64,000 bases of DNA from Nocardia colli (GCF_008704205.1 NZ_VXLC01000018.1:1-64000); one strand, 5' to 3'; shown: positions 7,718-17,938, numbered from the stretch's first letter. The notes: generated by a model from the letters alone, not told the origin. Made by a program: numbers and translations.

Positions 7718-8740
7718 ATGCAGCACGATGATGCTCCGGAATCCTCCGCGCTGGACGTTCTCGATCGGCAGATCCTGCACGCGCTGGTGCACGACGCCCG
7801 GATCCCGTTCGCCAAGCTCGGCGCCGTCCTCGACGTCTCCGAGCAGACCGTCGCGCGCCGCTACCGTTCGCTGCGCGAGCGCGGCATCACGCACGTCTCC
7901 GGGCAGGTGAACGCGGTCCCGCTCGGGCACGCGCGCTGGGTGCTGCGCATCAAATCGACCCCGGACAAGGCGCTGGGATTGGCCGAATCACTGGCCAGAT
8001 TCCCGGATTTGAGCTGGGTCACGCTGCTGTCCACCGGCTCCGAGGTGACCTGCGTGAGCCGGCCACGCTCCCTCGAACGTCGTGACGCATTGCTGCTGCA
8101 CACCTTGCCGCGGGCCAGTCAGGTGCGCGAGGTGACCGCGCACGAGGTGATGCACCGCTTCGAAGCCGACGAGGAATGGCCGCGCTTCAGCCACCTGTTC
8201 ACCGAAGAACAGCTGCGTGAGCTGGGGCCGCAGCGTTCCCGGCAGGCGGGCGCCGGACCTGATATCCCACCGGATCTGACGCCCGAGGACGAGAAGATGC
8301 TCGCGCTGCTCGGTCGCGACGGCCGCGCGCCGTACGCCCAGATCGCGGCCGAAACCGGTTGGACCGCACCGCGAGCCGCGCGCCGAATGGCCGAGCTGGT
8401 CCAGTCCGGCGTGCTGTATTTCGACCTCGACTTCGCGATCGAACGCATGGGCTACGGCGTGCGCGGGGCGCTGTGGCTACGGGTCCGCCCGGCCGATCTG
8501 GACGCGGTGGGCCGGGCGATGGTGAACCACCCGGAGATCGTGTTCGCGGCCGCGACCACCGGCCCGACCAACCTGATGGCATCGATCGTCTGCCGCGACA
8601 CGCCCCACCTCTATCGCTACATCACCGAGCGCCTGGGCCCGCTGGACGGCATCACCGATTTCGAGGTCACCCCCTCGTTGCGCGTGCTCAAGCAGGCGCA
8701 GACGCTGCTGCACAGCGACCGGGTATCGCTGGTGCGTTGA
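7718..8740 (+). CDS. Lrp/AsnC-type regulator with two tandem modules
   Basis: The 340-residue protein is twice the usual Lrp length. Residues about 13-60 are an AsnC winged helix (LDVLDRQILHALVHDARI), followed by a ligand-binding-like domain. A second winged helix begins near residue 190 (LTPEDEKMLALLGRDGRAPYA), followed by a second RAM-like domain ending near 330. Tandem Lrp proteins occur in actinobacteria next to exporters. The gene diverges from the DHA2 exporter. Confidence 0.85.
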   Translation: MQHDDAPESSALDVLDRQILHALVHDARIPFAKLGAVLDVSEQTVARRYRSLRERGITHVSGQVNAVPLGHARWVLRIKSTPDKALGLAESLARFPDLSWVTLLSTGSEVTCVSRPRSLERRDALLLHTLPRASQVREVTAHEVMHRFEADEEWPRFSHLFTEEQLRELGPQRSRQAGAGPDIPPDLTPEDEKMLALLGRDGRAPYAQIAAETGWTAPRAARRMAELVQSGVLYFDLDFAIERMGYGVRGALWLRVRPADLDAVGRAMVNHPEIVFAAATTGPTNLMASIVCRDTPHLYRYITERLGPLDGITDFEVTPSLRVLKQAQTLLHSDRVSLVR

Positions 8741-8890
8741 CCCAGGTCGAATACGGATTTCGGGCGCACCCGGATAACGTGCCGGACACCCGGCTAACCT
8801 GACCTGCGGCTCACCGCCGGCTGCCGAAGGCGCTGAGCTGCGCACACCAGTCCGGCCGGAAACTCGGAGCGGCAGAACCGGCCGCGTCGC

Positions 8891-8918
8891 TTGACTCGAA
8901 CACGTGTTCGTCTAATCT
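8891..8918 (+). promoter_or_regulatory. recA SOS promoter with LexA box
   Basis: TCGAACACGTGTTCGT at 8896-8911 matches the actinobacterial LexA box (TCGAAC-N4-GTTCGA) with one mismatch. It lies between a TTGACT -35 element (8891-8896) and a TAATCT -10 element (8913-8918) spaced 16 bp apart. LexA would directly block this promoter. Confidence 0.85.
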
Positions 8919-8930
8919 TGCCGTCAGAAC

Positions 8931-8953
8931 TTGTCGGTGCCGCCCTCTAATGT
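8931..8953 (+). promoter_or_regulatory. RecA-NDp-type promoter of recA
   Basis: TTGTCGGTG (8931-8939), an 8-bp gap and TAATGT (8948-8953) fit the mycobacterial LexA-independent damage promoter RecA-NDp (TTGTCRGTG-N8-TAnnnT), which is activated by PafBC. It lies just upstream of the recA ribosome site. Together with the LexA-controlled promoter it reproduces the dual recA control known in mycobacteria. Confidence 0.8.
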
Positions 8954-9001
8954 TGGCGCCAACCACAGCAGAGACTTACCCGTCGAAAAGGGGATCAAGA
9001 C

Positions 9002-10045
<1,044 letters not shown>

Positions 10046-10049
10046 TCCG

Positions 10050-10937
10050 ATGAACGGCCGACGCTCGCCCCAGCCGCGCCGGACCGCGCCCGATGAGTCG
10101 CGGTCCGAGCCGGTGCAGGAGATGCGCCGTCGGCTTCATGAACTCCTGTCCGCCTCTGGTGCCTCCACCGATCCACTCGGATCTTGGCCCGGCGAACAGG
10201 ACCCCGGACGAGTCCGGTCGGCCGAAGGTGGTTCGGCCGAATCGGACACGTTGGGAACTCGGTCGAGCGCGTCCGATCCGCAGCGGGCGCGTTCGGCTGG
10301 GTCCGGCCGCGGACGACGAAAGTCGTCCCGGCGCACAGACTCCCAGTCGGCTGATTCCGAACATGCCGAAGGCCGATGGGCGGATCCGGTGGCGGCCGGA
10401 TCCGAGCGGGGTGGCCGCTCTCCGGAGCTCACCCCGCCAGGCGGGACGGTCGAGCAGGCGAAGGAGGCATGTCTTCGCCTGCTCGCCGTCCGCGCCCGCA
10501 GCCGGGCCGAACTCGCCCAGCGCTTGGCGACCAAGGGCTACAGCGTCGAGATCACCGACCGCGCCCTCGACCGGCTCACCGAGGTCGGCCTGATCAACGA
10601 CGCGGCCTTCGCCGAAGAGTGGGTACACGCCCGGCACACCTTCTCCGGCAAGGGCAAACAGGCACTCGCCCAGGAACTTCGCCGCAAGGGCGTCGCCCAA
10701 TCCGACGCCGAGGCCGCCCTCGACGCGATCAGCTCCGACGACGAGGAAGACCGCGCCCGCGAACTCGTCCGCCGCAAACTCCGCAGCATCCCGTCCGGAC
10801 TCGACCGCGAGAAGACGATCCGCCGACTGGTCGGCATGCTCGCCCGCCGCGGATACAACCAGTCGACGGCCTTCACCGTGGTCAAAACCGAACTGGCTCG
10901 AGCGGAGTTCGACACGTCAGATCTGGAACAGGATTAG
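10050..10937 (+). CDS. recX: RecX regulatory protein with long N-terminal extension
   Basis: RecX binds inside the RecA filament groove and limits RecA activity. The conserved three-helix repeats occupy about residues 135-290 (KEACLRLLAVRARSRAEL, then LIDDAAF-like LINDAAFAEEWVHAR, then ARRGY). The preceding 130 or so residues are low-complexity, rich in Ser, Arg, Gly and Glu and probably disordered; most RecX proteins lack this. The gene starts 4 bp after recA and is surely cotranscribed. An internal start could give a shorter protein, but no better ribosome site was seen. Confidence 0.93.
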   Translation: MNGRRSPQPRRTAPDESRSEPVQEMRRRLHELLSASGASTDPLGSWPGEQDPGRVRSAEGGSAESDTLGTRSSASDPQRARSAGSGRGRRKSSRRTDSQSADSEHAEGRWADPVAAGSERGGRSPELTPPGGTVEQAKEACLRLLAVRARSRAELAQRLATKGYSVEITDRALDRLTEVGLINDAAFAEEWVHARHTFSGKGKQALAQELRRKGVAQSDAEAALDAISSDDEEDRARELVRRKLRSIPSGLDREKTIRRLVGMLARRGYNQSTAFTVVKTELARAEFDTSDLEQD

Positions 10938-11018
10938 GCACCGTTTCGAACGAGGCGTTCTCCGGCTGGTCGACGCCTCACCGAGGTCGTGTTCACCCCT
11001 ACCAGTGGGAGCGATGCC

Positions 11019-11228
11019 ATGAGCAAGTTCTTTGCCATCCCGCGAGTCGATACCTATTTCGTTCTGATGACCACCGTCATCACCGTCTTGGGCATCAATC
11101 CCCTGATCGACGTATTCCGCGGCACCGCATCGCCCCTCGATTGGATCCTGGTGATCCTGGTGGTCATCAACTGGATTGTCGCCGCGATCGCGCTGACCAG
11201 GTGGTACCACCACCGGAGCAACCAATGA
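11019..11228 (+). CDS. Small two-helix membrane protein
   Basis: The 69-residue protein has two predicted membrane helices (YFVLMTTVITVLGINPLIDVF and WILVILVVINWIVAAIAL), a short polar loop and a basic RWYHHR tail. ATG 11019 follows GTGGGAGCG. No family is recognised. It stands alone after recX. Confidence 0.55.
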   Translation: MSKFFAIPRVDTYFVLMTTVITVLGINPLIDVFRGTASPLDWILVILVVINWIVAAIALTRWYHHRSNQ

Positions 11229-11375
11229 CGACCCGGTCAGGATTCCCTGCATTCCTGTTGCACCCCGGCGATGATCGATGAACTGCCCGCCGCCGCGCCG
11301 CACATCGTCGAAGTCGCGACTGGATACCGATCACCGGCAGGGTCGTCCCGTCGGCCAGCTCCAGCCCGCTTGACA

Positions 11376-11783
11376 TCAGTCCAGGCGTTCGAGCCCGTCC
11401 GGGCGCTGCTCGCTGCCCGTTTCGTCGAGGGGCCTTGCCTCTTCCGTGGTCCCGGGCGCAGGCCACCGGTCCACTGGCAGAACCCAGCGCGCGTAGGTGT
11501 TCTCCGGATTTACCGTGATCACGTCGCACACCCGCACCACCCGGTCCAGCTCGTCGGCGAGATGCGCGAGATTCGGCATGACGACGGCGTCCGCCCCCAC
11601 CCGCTCGATCGCGTTCAGCAGCTGCCGCACCGGCTGCTCGGTCTGCGCGCCGAACACCACGATCTTGGTCAGCTCATACCCGAGTCTCTTTGCCACACTG
11701 CGAATCTGCGTCTCGTCCCAGACCTGCGACACCCCCGACACATCGCGGCGCAGGTACCCGATCGCCGTAGGCCGTCCCCACAT
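11376..11783 (-). CDS. Resolvase N-terminal-like domain protein
   Basis: The 135-residue protein begins AIGYLRRDVSG, reminiscent of the serine-recombinase start (GYxRVS), followed by an amphipathic helix and LNAIERVGADAVVMPNLAHL, like the recombinase region where the catalytic fold closes. It has no C-terminal helix-turn-helix and the catalytic Arg set is incomplete. It is therefore probably not an active recombinase. It diverges from the 73-aa/DUF6879/XRE set and may belong with it. Function unknown. Confidence 0.5.
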   Translation of the reverse strand: MWGRPTAIGYLRRDVSGVSQVWDETQIRSVAKRLGYELTKIVVFGAQTEQPVRQLLNAIERVGADAVVMPNLAHLADELDRVVRVCDVITVNPENTYARWVLPVDRWPAPGTTEEARPLDETGSEQRPDGLERLD

Positions 11784-12047
11784 CCCCAGTTGCCCTCTCC
11801 TTGGTTACCGTCTGGCGTGCAACCTCCGAGATTAGAAGTGGCCGGCACCGAATGGACAGCATGTTGCGAAAAGTTGCGGACATTGGCGGGGCGGGTTCCT
11901 GGCTGGAACCTTCCCGGATTTCCCTGCACCACATGCTTATTCGATCACTTGACCAGCAAACCGGCCCTTGACCGGTGGTCCGGCAGGGCGAGACAATCGA
12001 CGGGCTCGGGGCAACAGTTCGCAACATCCCAGGACAAGGGGTCAACG

Positions 12048-12269
12048 ATGCGTCTGACTTTTATCGGCGAAGATCCGGGCTCGAATCCGAACGGTTCGCC
12101 CACGGTGTATCGCACCGACCGAGATTCGTGGATCGTCCAGGGATGGGTAGTCACCGACCCCGAAGCACTTGCCCACATGAACATTCCGCAGGGCGAAACC
12201 TGTGTGGAGATCCCGGACCGAATGATTCAGTTCTTCAGGAAGGGAGACCGTGGCATCGATAGCCTATGA
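12048..12269 (+). CDS. 73-aa conserved partner of DUF6879
   Basis: The small soluble protein has the pattern GEDPGSNPNGSPTVYRTDRD, then WIVQGWVVTDPEAL, then PQGETCVEIPDRMIQFF. Similar proteins precede DUF6879 genes in streptomycetes and nocardias as far as I recall. ATG 12048 is preceded by AGGACAAGGGG. The reading frame overlaps the DUF6879 gene by 20 bp, so the pair is coupled. Function unknown. Confidence 0.65.
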   Translation: MRLTFIGEDPGSNPNGSPTVYRTDRDSWIVQGWVVTDPEALAHMNIPQGETCVEIPDRMIQFFRKGDRGIDSL

Positions 12270-12768
12270 AGAGTTCGAGCGATTACTGGGCGAGTTCGTG
12301 GTGGAGTCAGTGCATCTGGAGACTCGGGACACCTACAGCACGGCGGTCGAGCTGCCGCATATCGCGCAGTGGACGGCCGGCGAGCCCGACGACCTGGTCT
12401 GGTTGCAAGACTGGTGCGCAACGGTTCGCGACCACGTGTCGGCGGGCCGATCGGTGCGCCGGGCCAGAATTGTGTCCGAACCGCTGAGCGACTATCAGCG
12501 TTGGTCGCACAGCATCGCCGCGCCGATGGTCGAGGCCGGCGAGGATATCCGCTGGGTGCCCCGGCGCCGGACGTCCTCGGTCGCCATACCCGGCAACGAT
12601 TTCTACCTGCTGGACAACCGGCTCGTGATCTTCCTCCACTACGCGGGCAGCGGCGTGGCCACCGACCAGGTCACCTCCCTCGACCCGCACGATATTCAGC
12701 TGTGCCGCACCGCCTTCGAGGCCGTGTGGCCGCTGTCCATACCGCACCGTGACTACCGGCCCAGCTAG
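12250..12768 (+). CDS. DUF6879 family protein
   Basis: The 172-residue protein has the DUF6879 pattern: an acidic N-terminus, ETRDTY, then SVRRARIVSEPLSDYQRW, then EDIRWVPRR and a hydrophobic NDFYLLDNRLVIFLHY. These proteins are encoded beside XRE regulators of the DUF5753 class. GTG 12250 follows AGGAAGGGAG. The gene overlaps the one before and the one after by 20 bp each, so the three form one unit. A signalling or anti-regulator role like that of WhiJ-associated proteins is inferred from context only. Confidence 0.75.
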   Translation: MASIAYEEFERLLGEFVVESVHLETRDTYSTAVELPHIAQWTAGEPDDLVWLQDWCATVRDHVSAGRSVRRARIVSEPLSDYQRWSHSIAAPMVEAGEDIRWVPRRRTSSVAIPGNDFYLLDNRLVIFLHYAGSGVATDQVTSLDPHDIQLCRTAFEAVWPLSIPHRDYRPS

Positions 12769-13603
12769 TTCCGCGCAGGAGGCCCGACGGGCCCTCGGTA
12801 ACCGGCTGCGGGACATTCGCAAAGCCGCCGGTATCACCATCCGTCAGCTCGGCGCGGAGACCGGCCAGCATTTCACTCGAGTGTCCAAGATCGAGAACGG
12901 CGTGCAGTTCCCGACCGATCGTGACATCAGCGCCTGGTGCCGGGTCTGCGCCGCCGTCGATCAGGAGCTCGACCTGGTGGCGACGTTGCGCGCGGTCGAT
13001 TCGGCCTACCTCGAATACCGGCGGCAGAGCCGGGCCGGCATGAAGCGCGTGCTCGGCGCGCACACGCCCGAGCGATATCAGGCGACGAAGGTGTTCCGCA
13101 TCTACGAGCACAACGTAATCCCCGGTCTGTTCCAGACGGCGGAGTACACGGCGGCCATGCTGTCGTTCTGGATCCGCTTCCTCGAGACACCCAACGATCT
13201 CGAGGAAGCTGTCGCCGTCCGCATGGATCGGCAGCGCGTGCTGCATCGCGGCGGCAAACGGTTCGTCGCAGTGCTGGAGGAGCAGGCGCTGCGCACCTGG
13301 TTCGGCACGGCGGAAGTCCAAGCGGGACAACTGGGCCGGCTGCTGGAGTTGATGTCGATGCCGAACATCTCGCTCGGCATCATTCCGCTCATGACCGAGC
13401 GCGAGGCGGTCGGTTCCACCGGATTCTGGATCTTCGACGACGCGATGGTCGCGCTCGAGACGCCGACCGCGGGTATTCAGGTCACCCAGCCGGCCGAGTG
13501 CGCGTTGTATGCCCGGATGTTCGAGGTGCTCAAGGGTGCGGCCGTCTATGGCCGGGAGGCCCGGGGTTTGATCTTGCAGGTGCTGAGCGAACTGGACGGA
13601 TAG
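12749..13603 (+). CDS. XRE-family regulator with DUF5753 domain
   Basis: The 284-residue protein has an N-terminal helix-turn-helix (LRDIRKAAGITIRQLGAETG, then FTRVSKIENG) and a DUF5753 C-terminal domain (IYEHNVIPGLFQTAEY, then VLEEQALRTWF, then LGIIPLM). This is the WhiJ-like family that expanded in actinobacteria and usually pairs with DUF397 or DUF6879 proteins. It overlaps the DUF6879 gene. Confidence 0.88.
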   Translation: MTTGPASSAQEARRALGNRLRDIRKAAGITIRQLGAETGQHFTRVSKIENGVQFPTDRDISAWCRVCAAVDQELDLVATLRAVDSAYLEYRRQSRAGMKRVLGAHTPERYQATKVFRIYEHNVIPGLFQTAEYTAAMLSFWIRFLETPNDLEEAVAVRMDRQRVLHRGGKRFVAVLEEQALRTWFGTAEVQAGQLGRLLELMSMPNISLGIIPLMTEREAVGSTGFWIFDDAMVALETPTAGIQVTQPAECALYARMFEVLKGAAVYGREARGLILQVLSELDG

Positions 13604-13615
13604 GGCCGCGAGATC

Positions 13616-15922
13616 TCACAACCCCGGAATGGTGACGAAGACCGCGCCCGCGCTGTCCTGCCGGAAGTAGATGTCGCCCGGGGGATTTCGATAAGACGGG
13701 ATGCCGGAGTCGGGGAGCCAGGTGTAGTCGACCAGCTGGAGTGACAGGGGTCCGGCCGGCGCGACCAGTTGGACGTCGATTCCGTCGGGTGCGGGGGCAT
13801 AGAACTGGAAACCCGTTTTCGGCACCGGGGTCAGGTCGCGACCGGCTACTCGCAGGGCGGTCGGTGCCGTCTCGTAGCGCAGAGCGATGCTCGTGGCGGC
13901 GCGCGTGGTGCGCAGACGCAGATGTACCGTGCGTTGTCCGGATTCGGTTGTGTCGGACAGTATTTCGGCAGTCGGCGGCGAGAGTTTCGCGGCCGTCGCG
14001 GGTCCGCTGGCGGTGGTGGTCGGCCAGAGCTGAGCGAACGGCCGGCTCGGCGCGCCCTCGCCGACGAAGTTGCGGGTCCACCGATCGGGGGAGTCCCGTG
14101 ACAGCCACAGGGCCTCGTTGCGGTCGGCGTCGAGTGCGTACACGAGCTGCGATGTGAGCGGATGCTGATCGTCGAAACGGTCCACCGCCAGCCCGGCGGC
14201 GGCCAGCGCGACGGCGACGACGAACGCGGTCGACGGAATCGCCCAGCCGCGCCGATCCGGCCACGCCTGGGTCAGGGTCAGCAGGAGGAGCCCGCCGAGC
14301 AGCACCACTGCGGGCGCGACCAGGAACGGGGCGGTGGTGATGCCGGTCTGCAACGCCGGCCACGTTGCGCTGCCGAGGAATACCGCCGCCGGTATCAGGA
14401 AGACGGTCAGCACCGGCAGCCGCCAGCGCTCGGGCACCGCGAAGGTGGCAGCCACTCCGACCGTCGCGCCCAAGGTGGGCACGACCAGCACATGCGCGGT
14501 GGCCGGCGCGACGATCGCGAGGATTCCGCCCAGAACCGCCAGGCAGCACAGCAGTCCGGCCATGGCGGCGGTGGCGCCGAAGAGTCGCCGCGCGATTGCG
14601 TACCAGGCGAGGAGTACCGCGGCGGACAGCACGAGGATCGATACATAGTAGAACTCGGGCCGATAGGGATCGACGAACAGCGGCCGATATTCCGGCCGGA
14701 TCAGCTTCACCACTTCCCACAGCCCGTACACCGCACCTGTCGCCAGCGGCGCGGGGACCAAAGCTGTTGCGGCGGAACCGAATATCTTTCGCAGACTCGT
14801 CTCGCCGGCGCGTCGAAGGTGCCGGCTGAGCCATCCGACGGCTAAGACGGTGACCGCTGCGAGCGCCATGATCACCCAGAATGGCAGCACGACGAGCATT
14901 CCGAACGGCAGCTGGAAAAACGAACGATCGGCGTCGTCCTTCGTCCTGAGATCCTTACCGCCGAACTCCTTGACCAGCGCGAGACTGTTGTCGCCCATCT
15001 GCTGCACTGTCGCCAGATCCACGTGTGCCGGGTCGTCGAAGATGTTGTGGTAGTAGGCGCTACGACCGGCGTAGGCCCAGTCGAGCACCCGCAGCCCGCC
15101 CGGCTCGAACGACGCGAAGTCGGTATTGCTCCCCGTCTGCGCGCCCGCCAGCGTCGTGGTCAACGAGTCCGTATTCGGATACGGCGCGACCTTTTCGACG
15201 GCATCGACCAGCGCGCCGTCGGGATGAGTGGTCCGCCACAACAACACCGGCCCGCCCGCCCCACGCGCCTCGTGGTTGACGACCACCCCGTTGTCCCGGC
15301 CGTCCTTGCCTGACGCGACAAACGCCTCCGCCCCGAGCAGCCCCGTCTCCTCCGCATCGGTCAGCAGCACCACCACGTCATTGCGCAACGTGCTGCCGCC
15401 GGCCCGCAGCGCCCGCACCGCCTCCAGCACCGCCGCCACCCCGACCCCGTCGTCATTCGCGCCGGGCCCCGAAGCGACGGAATCATAATGCGCCGTCAGA
15501 AAAACCGTTCCCGTCGAATCCGTCCCCGGCATCCGGGCAACGATGTTCGCCACCCGCGCCATCCCCACCACATCCCGCCGCAGCGACCCCGGATACCGCC
15601 CGACCCCATCCTGAATCTCGGTATCCAACCCGAGCCCCCGCAACGCACCGACCAAAACATCCCGAACCCGATCATGCTCCACGGTCCCCACCGGATGCGG
15701 CCGCTGCGCAATCTCCCGCACCACCCGAAACGCCCGCTCAGCACTGAAAACATCCTGAGCCACCGACTCCCCCCGATACCCATGCGGCTGCTGCTCCCAC
15801 ACCGTCCCCACCACAACACCAAGCAGCACCACAAACGCCAGGACCCCGGAAACCGCTCGCCCAACCCGCACCCCCGCGATGGTAGCCGCCCCCTCCGACA
15901 CCCCACCCGCCCCCAATCCCAC
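13616..15922 (-). CDS. Membrane-anchored M28 zinc peptidase
   Basis: The 768-residue protein has one N-terminal membrane helix (residues about 24-42) and an M28 metallopeptidase domain at about 55-330. Co-catalytic zinc ligands are visible: the His and the second Asp in HYDSVASGPGANDDG, the Glu pair in DAEETGLLG, and the His in YYHNIFDDP. A C-terminal half follows with about eight membrane helices and a final extracytoplasmic beta-rich part, as in bacterial Fxna-like aminopeptidases. It should cleave amino acids from peptides outside the membrane. The GTG start is uncertain; shorter starts fit equally well. Confidence 0.85.
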   Translation of the reverse strand: MGLGAGGVSEGAATIAGVRVGRAVSGVLAFVVLLGVVVGTVWEQQPHGYRGESVAQDVFSAERAFRVVREIAQRPHPVGTVEHDRVRDVLVGALRGLGLDTEIQDGVGRYPGSLRRDVVGMARVANIVARMPGTDSTGTVFLTAHYDSVASGPGANDDGVGVAAVLEAVRALRAGGSTLRNDVVVLLTDAEETGLLGAEAFVASGKDGRDNGVVVNHEARGAGGPVLLWRTTHPDGALVDAVEKVAPYPNTDSLTTTLAGAQTGSNTDFASFEPGGLRVLDWAYAGRSAYYHNIFDDPAHVDLATVQQMGDNSLALVKEFGGKDLRTKDDADRSFFQLPFGMLVVLPFWVIMALAAVTVLAVGWLSRHLRRAGETSLRKIFGSAATALVPAPLATGAVYGLWEVVKLIRPEYRPLFVDPYRPEFYYVSILVLSAAVLLAWYAIARRLFGATAAMAGLLCCLAVLGGILAIVAPATAHVLVVPTLGATVGVAATFAVPERWRLPVLTVFLIPAAVFLGSATWPALQTGITTAPFLVAPAVVLLGGLLLLTLTQAWPDRRGWAIPSTAFVVAVALAAAGLAVDRFDDQHPLTSQLVYALDADRNEALWLSRDSPDRWTRNFVGEGAPSRPFAQLWPTTTASGPATAAKLSPPTAEILSDTTESGQRTVHLRLRTTRAATSIALRYETAPTALRVAGRDLTPVPKTGFQFYAPAPDGIDVQLVAPAGPLSLQLVDYTWLPDSGIPSYRNPPGDIYFRQDSAGAVFVTIPGL

Positions 15923-16103
15923 CGCCCCTCGTCAGAGGGCCCGGCGCCACAGGTGCACGCCTACCCGACCAAACATCGCCGTAGTCTCCGCAACCCAAAA
16001 CGCGGTGCGCTGGAGCGAGTTACCGCATCCAATGACCGCAGCATCCGCCCTGGCGGTTCCCGGTCGGATGCCTCCGGCGACCGCATGGCGTAACGGACGT
16101 TTG

Positions 16104-16415
16104 TCAGGAGTCCCTGGTCTGTATTCCAGCCTTGGACTCGATGGTGAATTCGGGGCAGATCACCAGAGATTGGCCGTCCCGTACCCAGTTCGGCGCAGTG
16201 CGCGGGATTATCTGTGTGCCGTCGAAGCTCATGCAATCCACGGTCGCGCGATAGCTCCCGCCGTTCGGGCTTGTGCAAAAGGCGATGGCACCTCGCCCGA
16301 CCAATTTAGATGTGCAATTTGCCGGGGCGTCCGCAGTGGCAGCTGCTGAGCCCAGAATTTGCGCGACCGAAGTGACGGCGAAGAGGCCGGCAATGGCGAT
16401 GTATTTGATTCGCAT
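16104..16415 (-). CDS. Small secreted four-cysteine protein (copy 1)
   Basis: The 103-residue protein has a Sec signal peptide (MRIKYIAIAGLFAVTSVAQI, with probable cleavage after ATA). The mature part holds four cysteines spaced C-x12-C-x13-C-x25-C, likely two disulfides. It resembles the neighbouring 115-aa protein in cysteine spacing and in a GSYRATVDC-like stretch. Function unknown; an envelope or extracellular role is inferred from export. Confidence 0.65.
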   Translation of the reverse strand: MRIKYIAIAGLFAVTSVAQILGSAAATADAPANCTSKLVGRGAIAFCTSPNGGSYRATVDCMSFDGTQIIPRTAPNWVRDGQSLVICPEFTIESKAGIQTRDS

Positions 16416-16427
16416 GTGTTATCCCCC

Positions 16428-16775
16428 TTAGTTCTTCGTGTCGAGGCCGCTCGAGGACACGTACTGTGCGCCTTGGCAGAATGCCCTCGATACGGTGGTC
16501 GCGTTTTCCCACTTCCCGTATTGAAACGACCGTTCGCCCGTGCCGGCGTCTTCGCACACCGCTACCGCGCGGTGCTGTCCCGAGCCGGAACTACATACCG
16601 TGGTCACCGAGATCTTCCTGAAATCGATTGTGTCGTTGCAGTTTTCCGGTCTTGCGGAGGCGACCCCGGTGCTGAGCGCTGCCACCAGTGCCCCCATGCA
16701 GGCAACTGTCAAGGCGCCTGATGTCACTCTTGTGGTCACGGACGGTTGTTTGCGAACTGAACTGGTATACCGCAT
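16428..16775 (-). CDS. Small secreted four-cysteine protein (copy 2)
   Basis: The 115-residue protein starts at ATG 16775 (AAGG ribosome site) with a basic n-region, a hydrophobic core and an ASA-type cleavage site. The mature part has four cysteines spaced C-x14-C-x12-C-x25-C, near to those of the next gene, and a GQHRAVAVC stretch comparable to GSYRATVDC. It lies 12 bp upstream of copy 1, so the two were probably made by tandem duplication and are cotranscribed. Function unknown. Confidence 0.65.
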   Translation of the reverse strand: MRYTSSVRKQPSVTTRVTSGALTVACMGALVAALSTGVASARPENCNDTIDFRKISVTTVCSSGSGQHRAVAVCEDAGTGERSFQYGKWENATTVSRAFCQGAQYVSSSGLDTKN

Positions 16776-17038
16776 AGTTCTACCTTCGATGGATGATCGC
16801 ATTTGGCAACGAACATGACTTGGACAGCCCCCGCCTGTCCGCGCCCCCCTCTGATTTCTTCTTCCAGAGGTTTTGACGCACCAGAGCTGCGATCGGTTCC
16901 ATCGGATTTTGCAGGGTTCCAAAACGCCTAATCGGGCACTCCGACCTGCAACGACCCACGCCATCAAACGCGAACGGCGGTGCGCTGGAGCGGATCACCG
17001 CGTCCAAGGCACCGCCGCATCGCGTCGGGGTCGAGCTG

Positions 17039-17938
17039 TTACTTCTTGGTGAGGTCCATTCCGGGTGCGGCATCGGTGAGTACCGATTCCGCCCCGAGTA
17101 CGGCGCCGCCACCCTTGCCCTTCTTGCGTGCGCGCAGTCGCCGCTCCAGTCGCGTAGCGACCTGGGTCAGGGCGCTGTTGAGCACGACCATGACGACGGC
17201 GATCACCATGAGGCTGGGGATCGTGTTCTGTTCGGCCGAGCCGAGCTGCTGGCTGGAGCGAACGATCTCGACGTAGGTGATCTGGTAGCCGAGCGCCGAA
17301 TCCTTCAGCGCGACAACCATTTGGGAGATCAACGCGGGCAGCATGGCGGTGATCGCCTGCGGCAGCAGGATCAGCCGCATCAGCTGGTTCTTGCGCATAC
17401 CCAAGGCCACCGCGGCCTCGGTCTGCCCCTTCGGCAGCGAACGAATGCCCGCTCGCACGATCTCCGCGACGACCGAACCGTTGTAGATGGTCAGCGCGAT
17501 CACCACGGCGGCCAGCGCCAGATCATCGGATTTGAACACCTGATACTTCGCGAACGTGAAGAACAGGAAGATCATCAGGATCAGCACCGGAATGGCTCGC
17601 GCCACTTCGACGATCGTGCCCGCGACCAATCGCACCAGGCGATGTTCGGACAATCGCAGAATGCCGAAGATCATGCCGATCACGAGCGCGAACACGATCG
17701 ACAGCAGCGCCGCGACGACGGTGCCCTTCAGGCCGGGCAGCAGATACGTCTGCCAGACCTGCAGGTCGAGGAACGGCTTCCACTTCTCGGCGGTGAACTG
17801 TCCCTTGTCGGCGAAGCCGCTGTAGAGCACCCAGAGGAAGGATGCGACGACGACAACAACGACGACCGAATAGATATGGTGCCGAAGGCGTCCGCGGGGG
17901 CCTGGTGCGTCGAACAGCACCGAAGGCGCAGCAGTCAT
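17039..17938 (-). CDS. gluD: Glutamate ABC importer, permease GluD
   Basis: The 299-residue His/Glu-type permease has five or more membrane helices and the EAA loop AAVALGMRKNQLMRLILLPQA, which docks on the ATPase. It is the last gene of a gluABCD set in corynebacterial order. It overlaps gluC by 4 bp and has a charged KK-rich C-terminal tail. The substrate (glutamate) is inferred from operon order and similarity. Confidence 0.88.
   Translation of the reverse strand: MTAAPSVLFDAPGPRGRLRHHIYSVVVVVVVASFLWVLYSGFADKGQFTAEKWKPFLDLQVWQTYLLPGLKGTVVAALLSIVFALVIGMIFGILRLSEHRLVRLVAGTIVEVARAIPVLILMIFLFFTFAKYQVFKSDDLALAAVVIALTIYNGSVVAEIVRAGIRSLPKGQTEAAVALGMRKNQLMRLILLPQAITAMLPALISQMVVALKDSALGYQITYVEIVRSSQQLGSAEQNTIPSLMVIAVVMVVLNSALTQVATRLERRLRARKKGKGGGAVLGAESVLTDAAPGMDLTKK

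Noticed and set aside
11376..11783. Active serine recombinase or integrase
   Set aside because: It lacks a DNA-binding C-terminus and the full catalytic set, and no attachment sites or mobile genes flank it.
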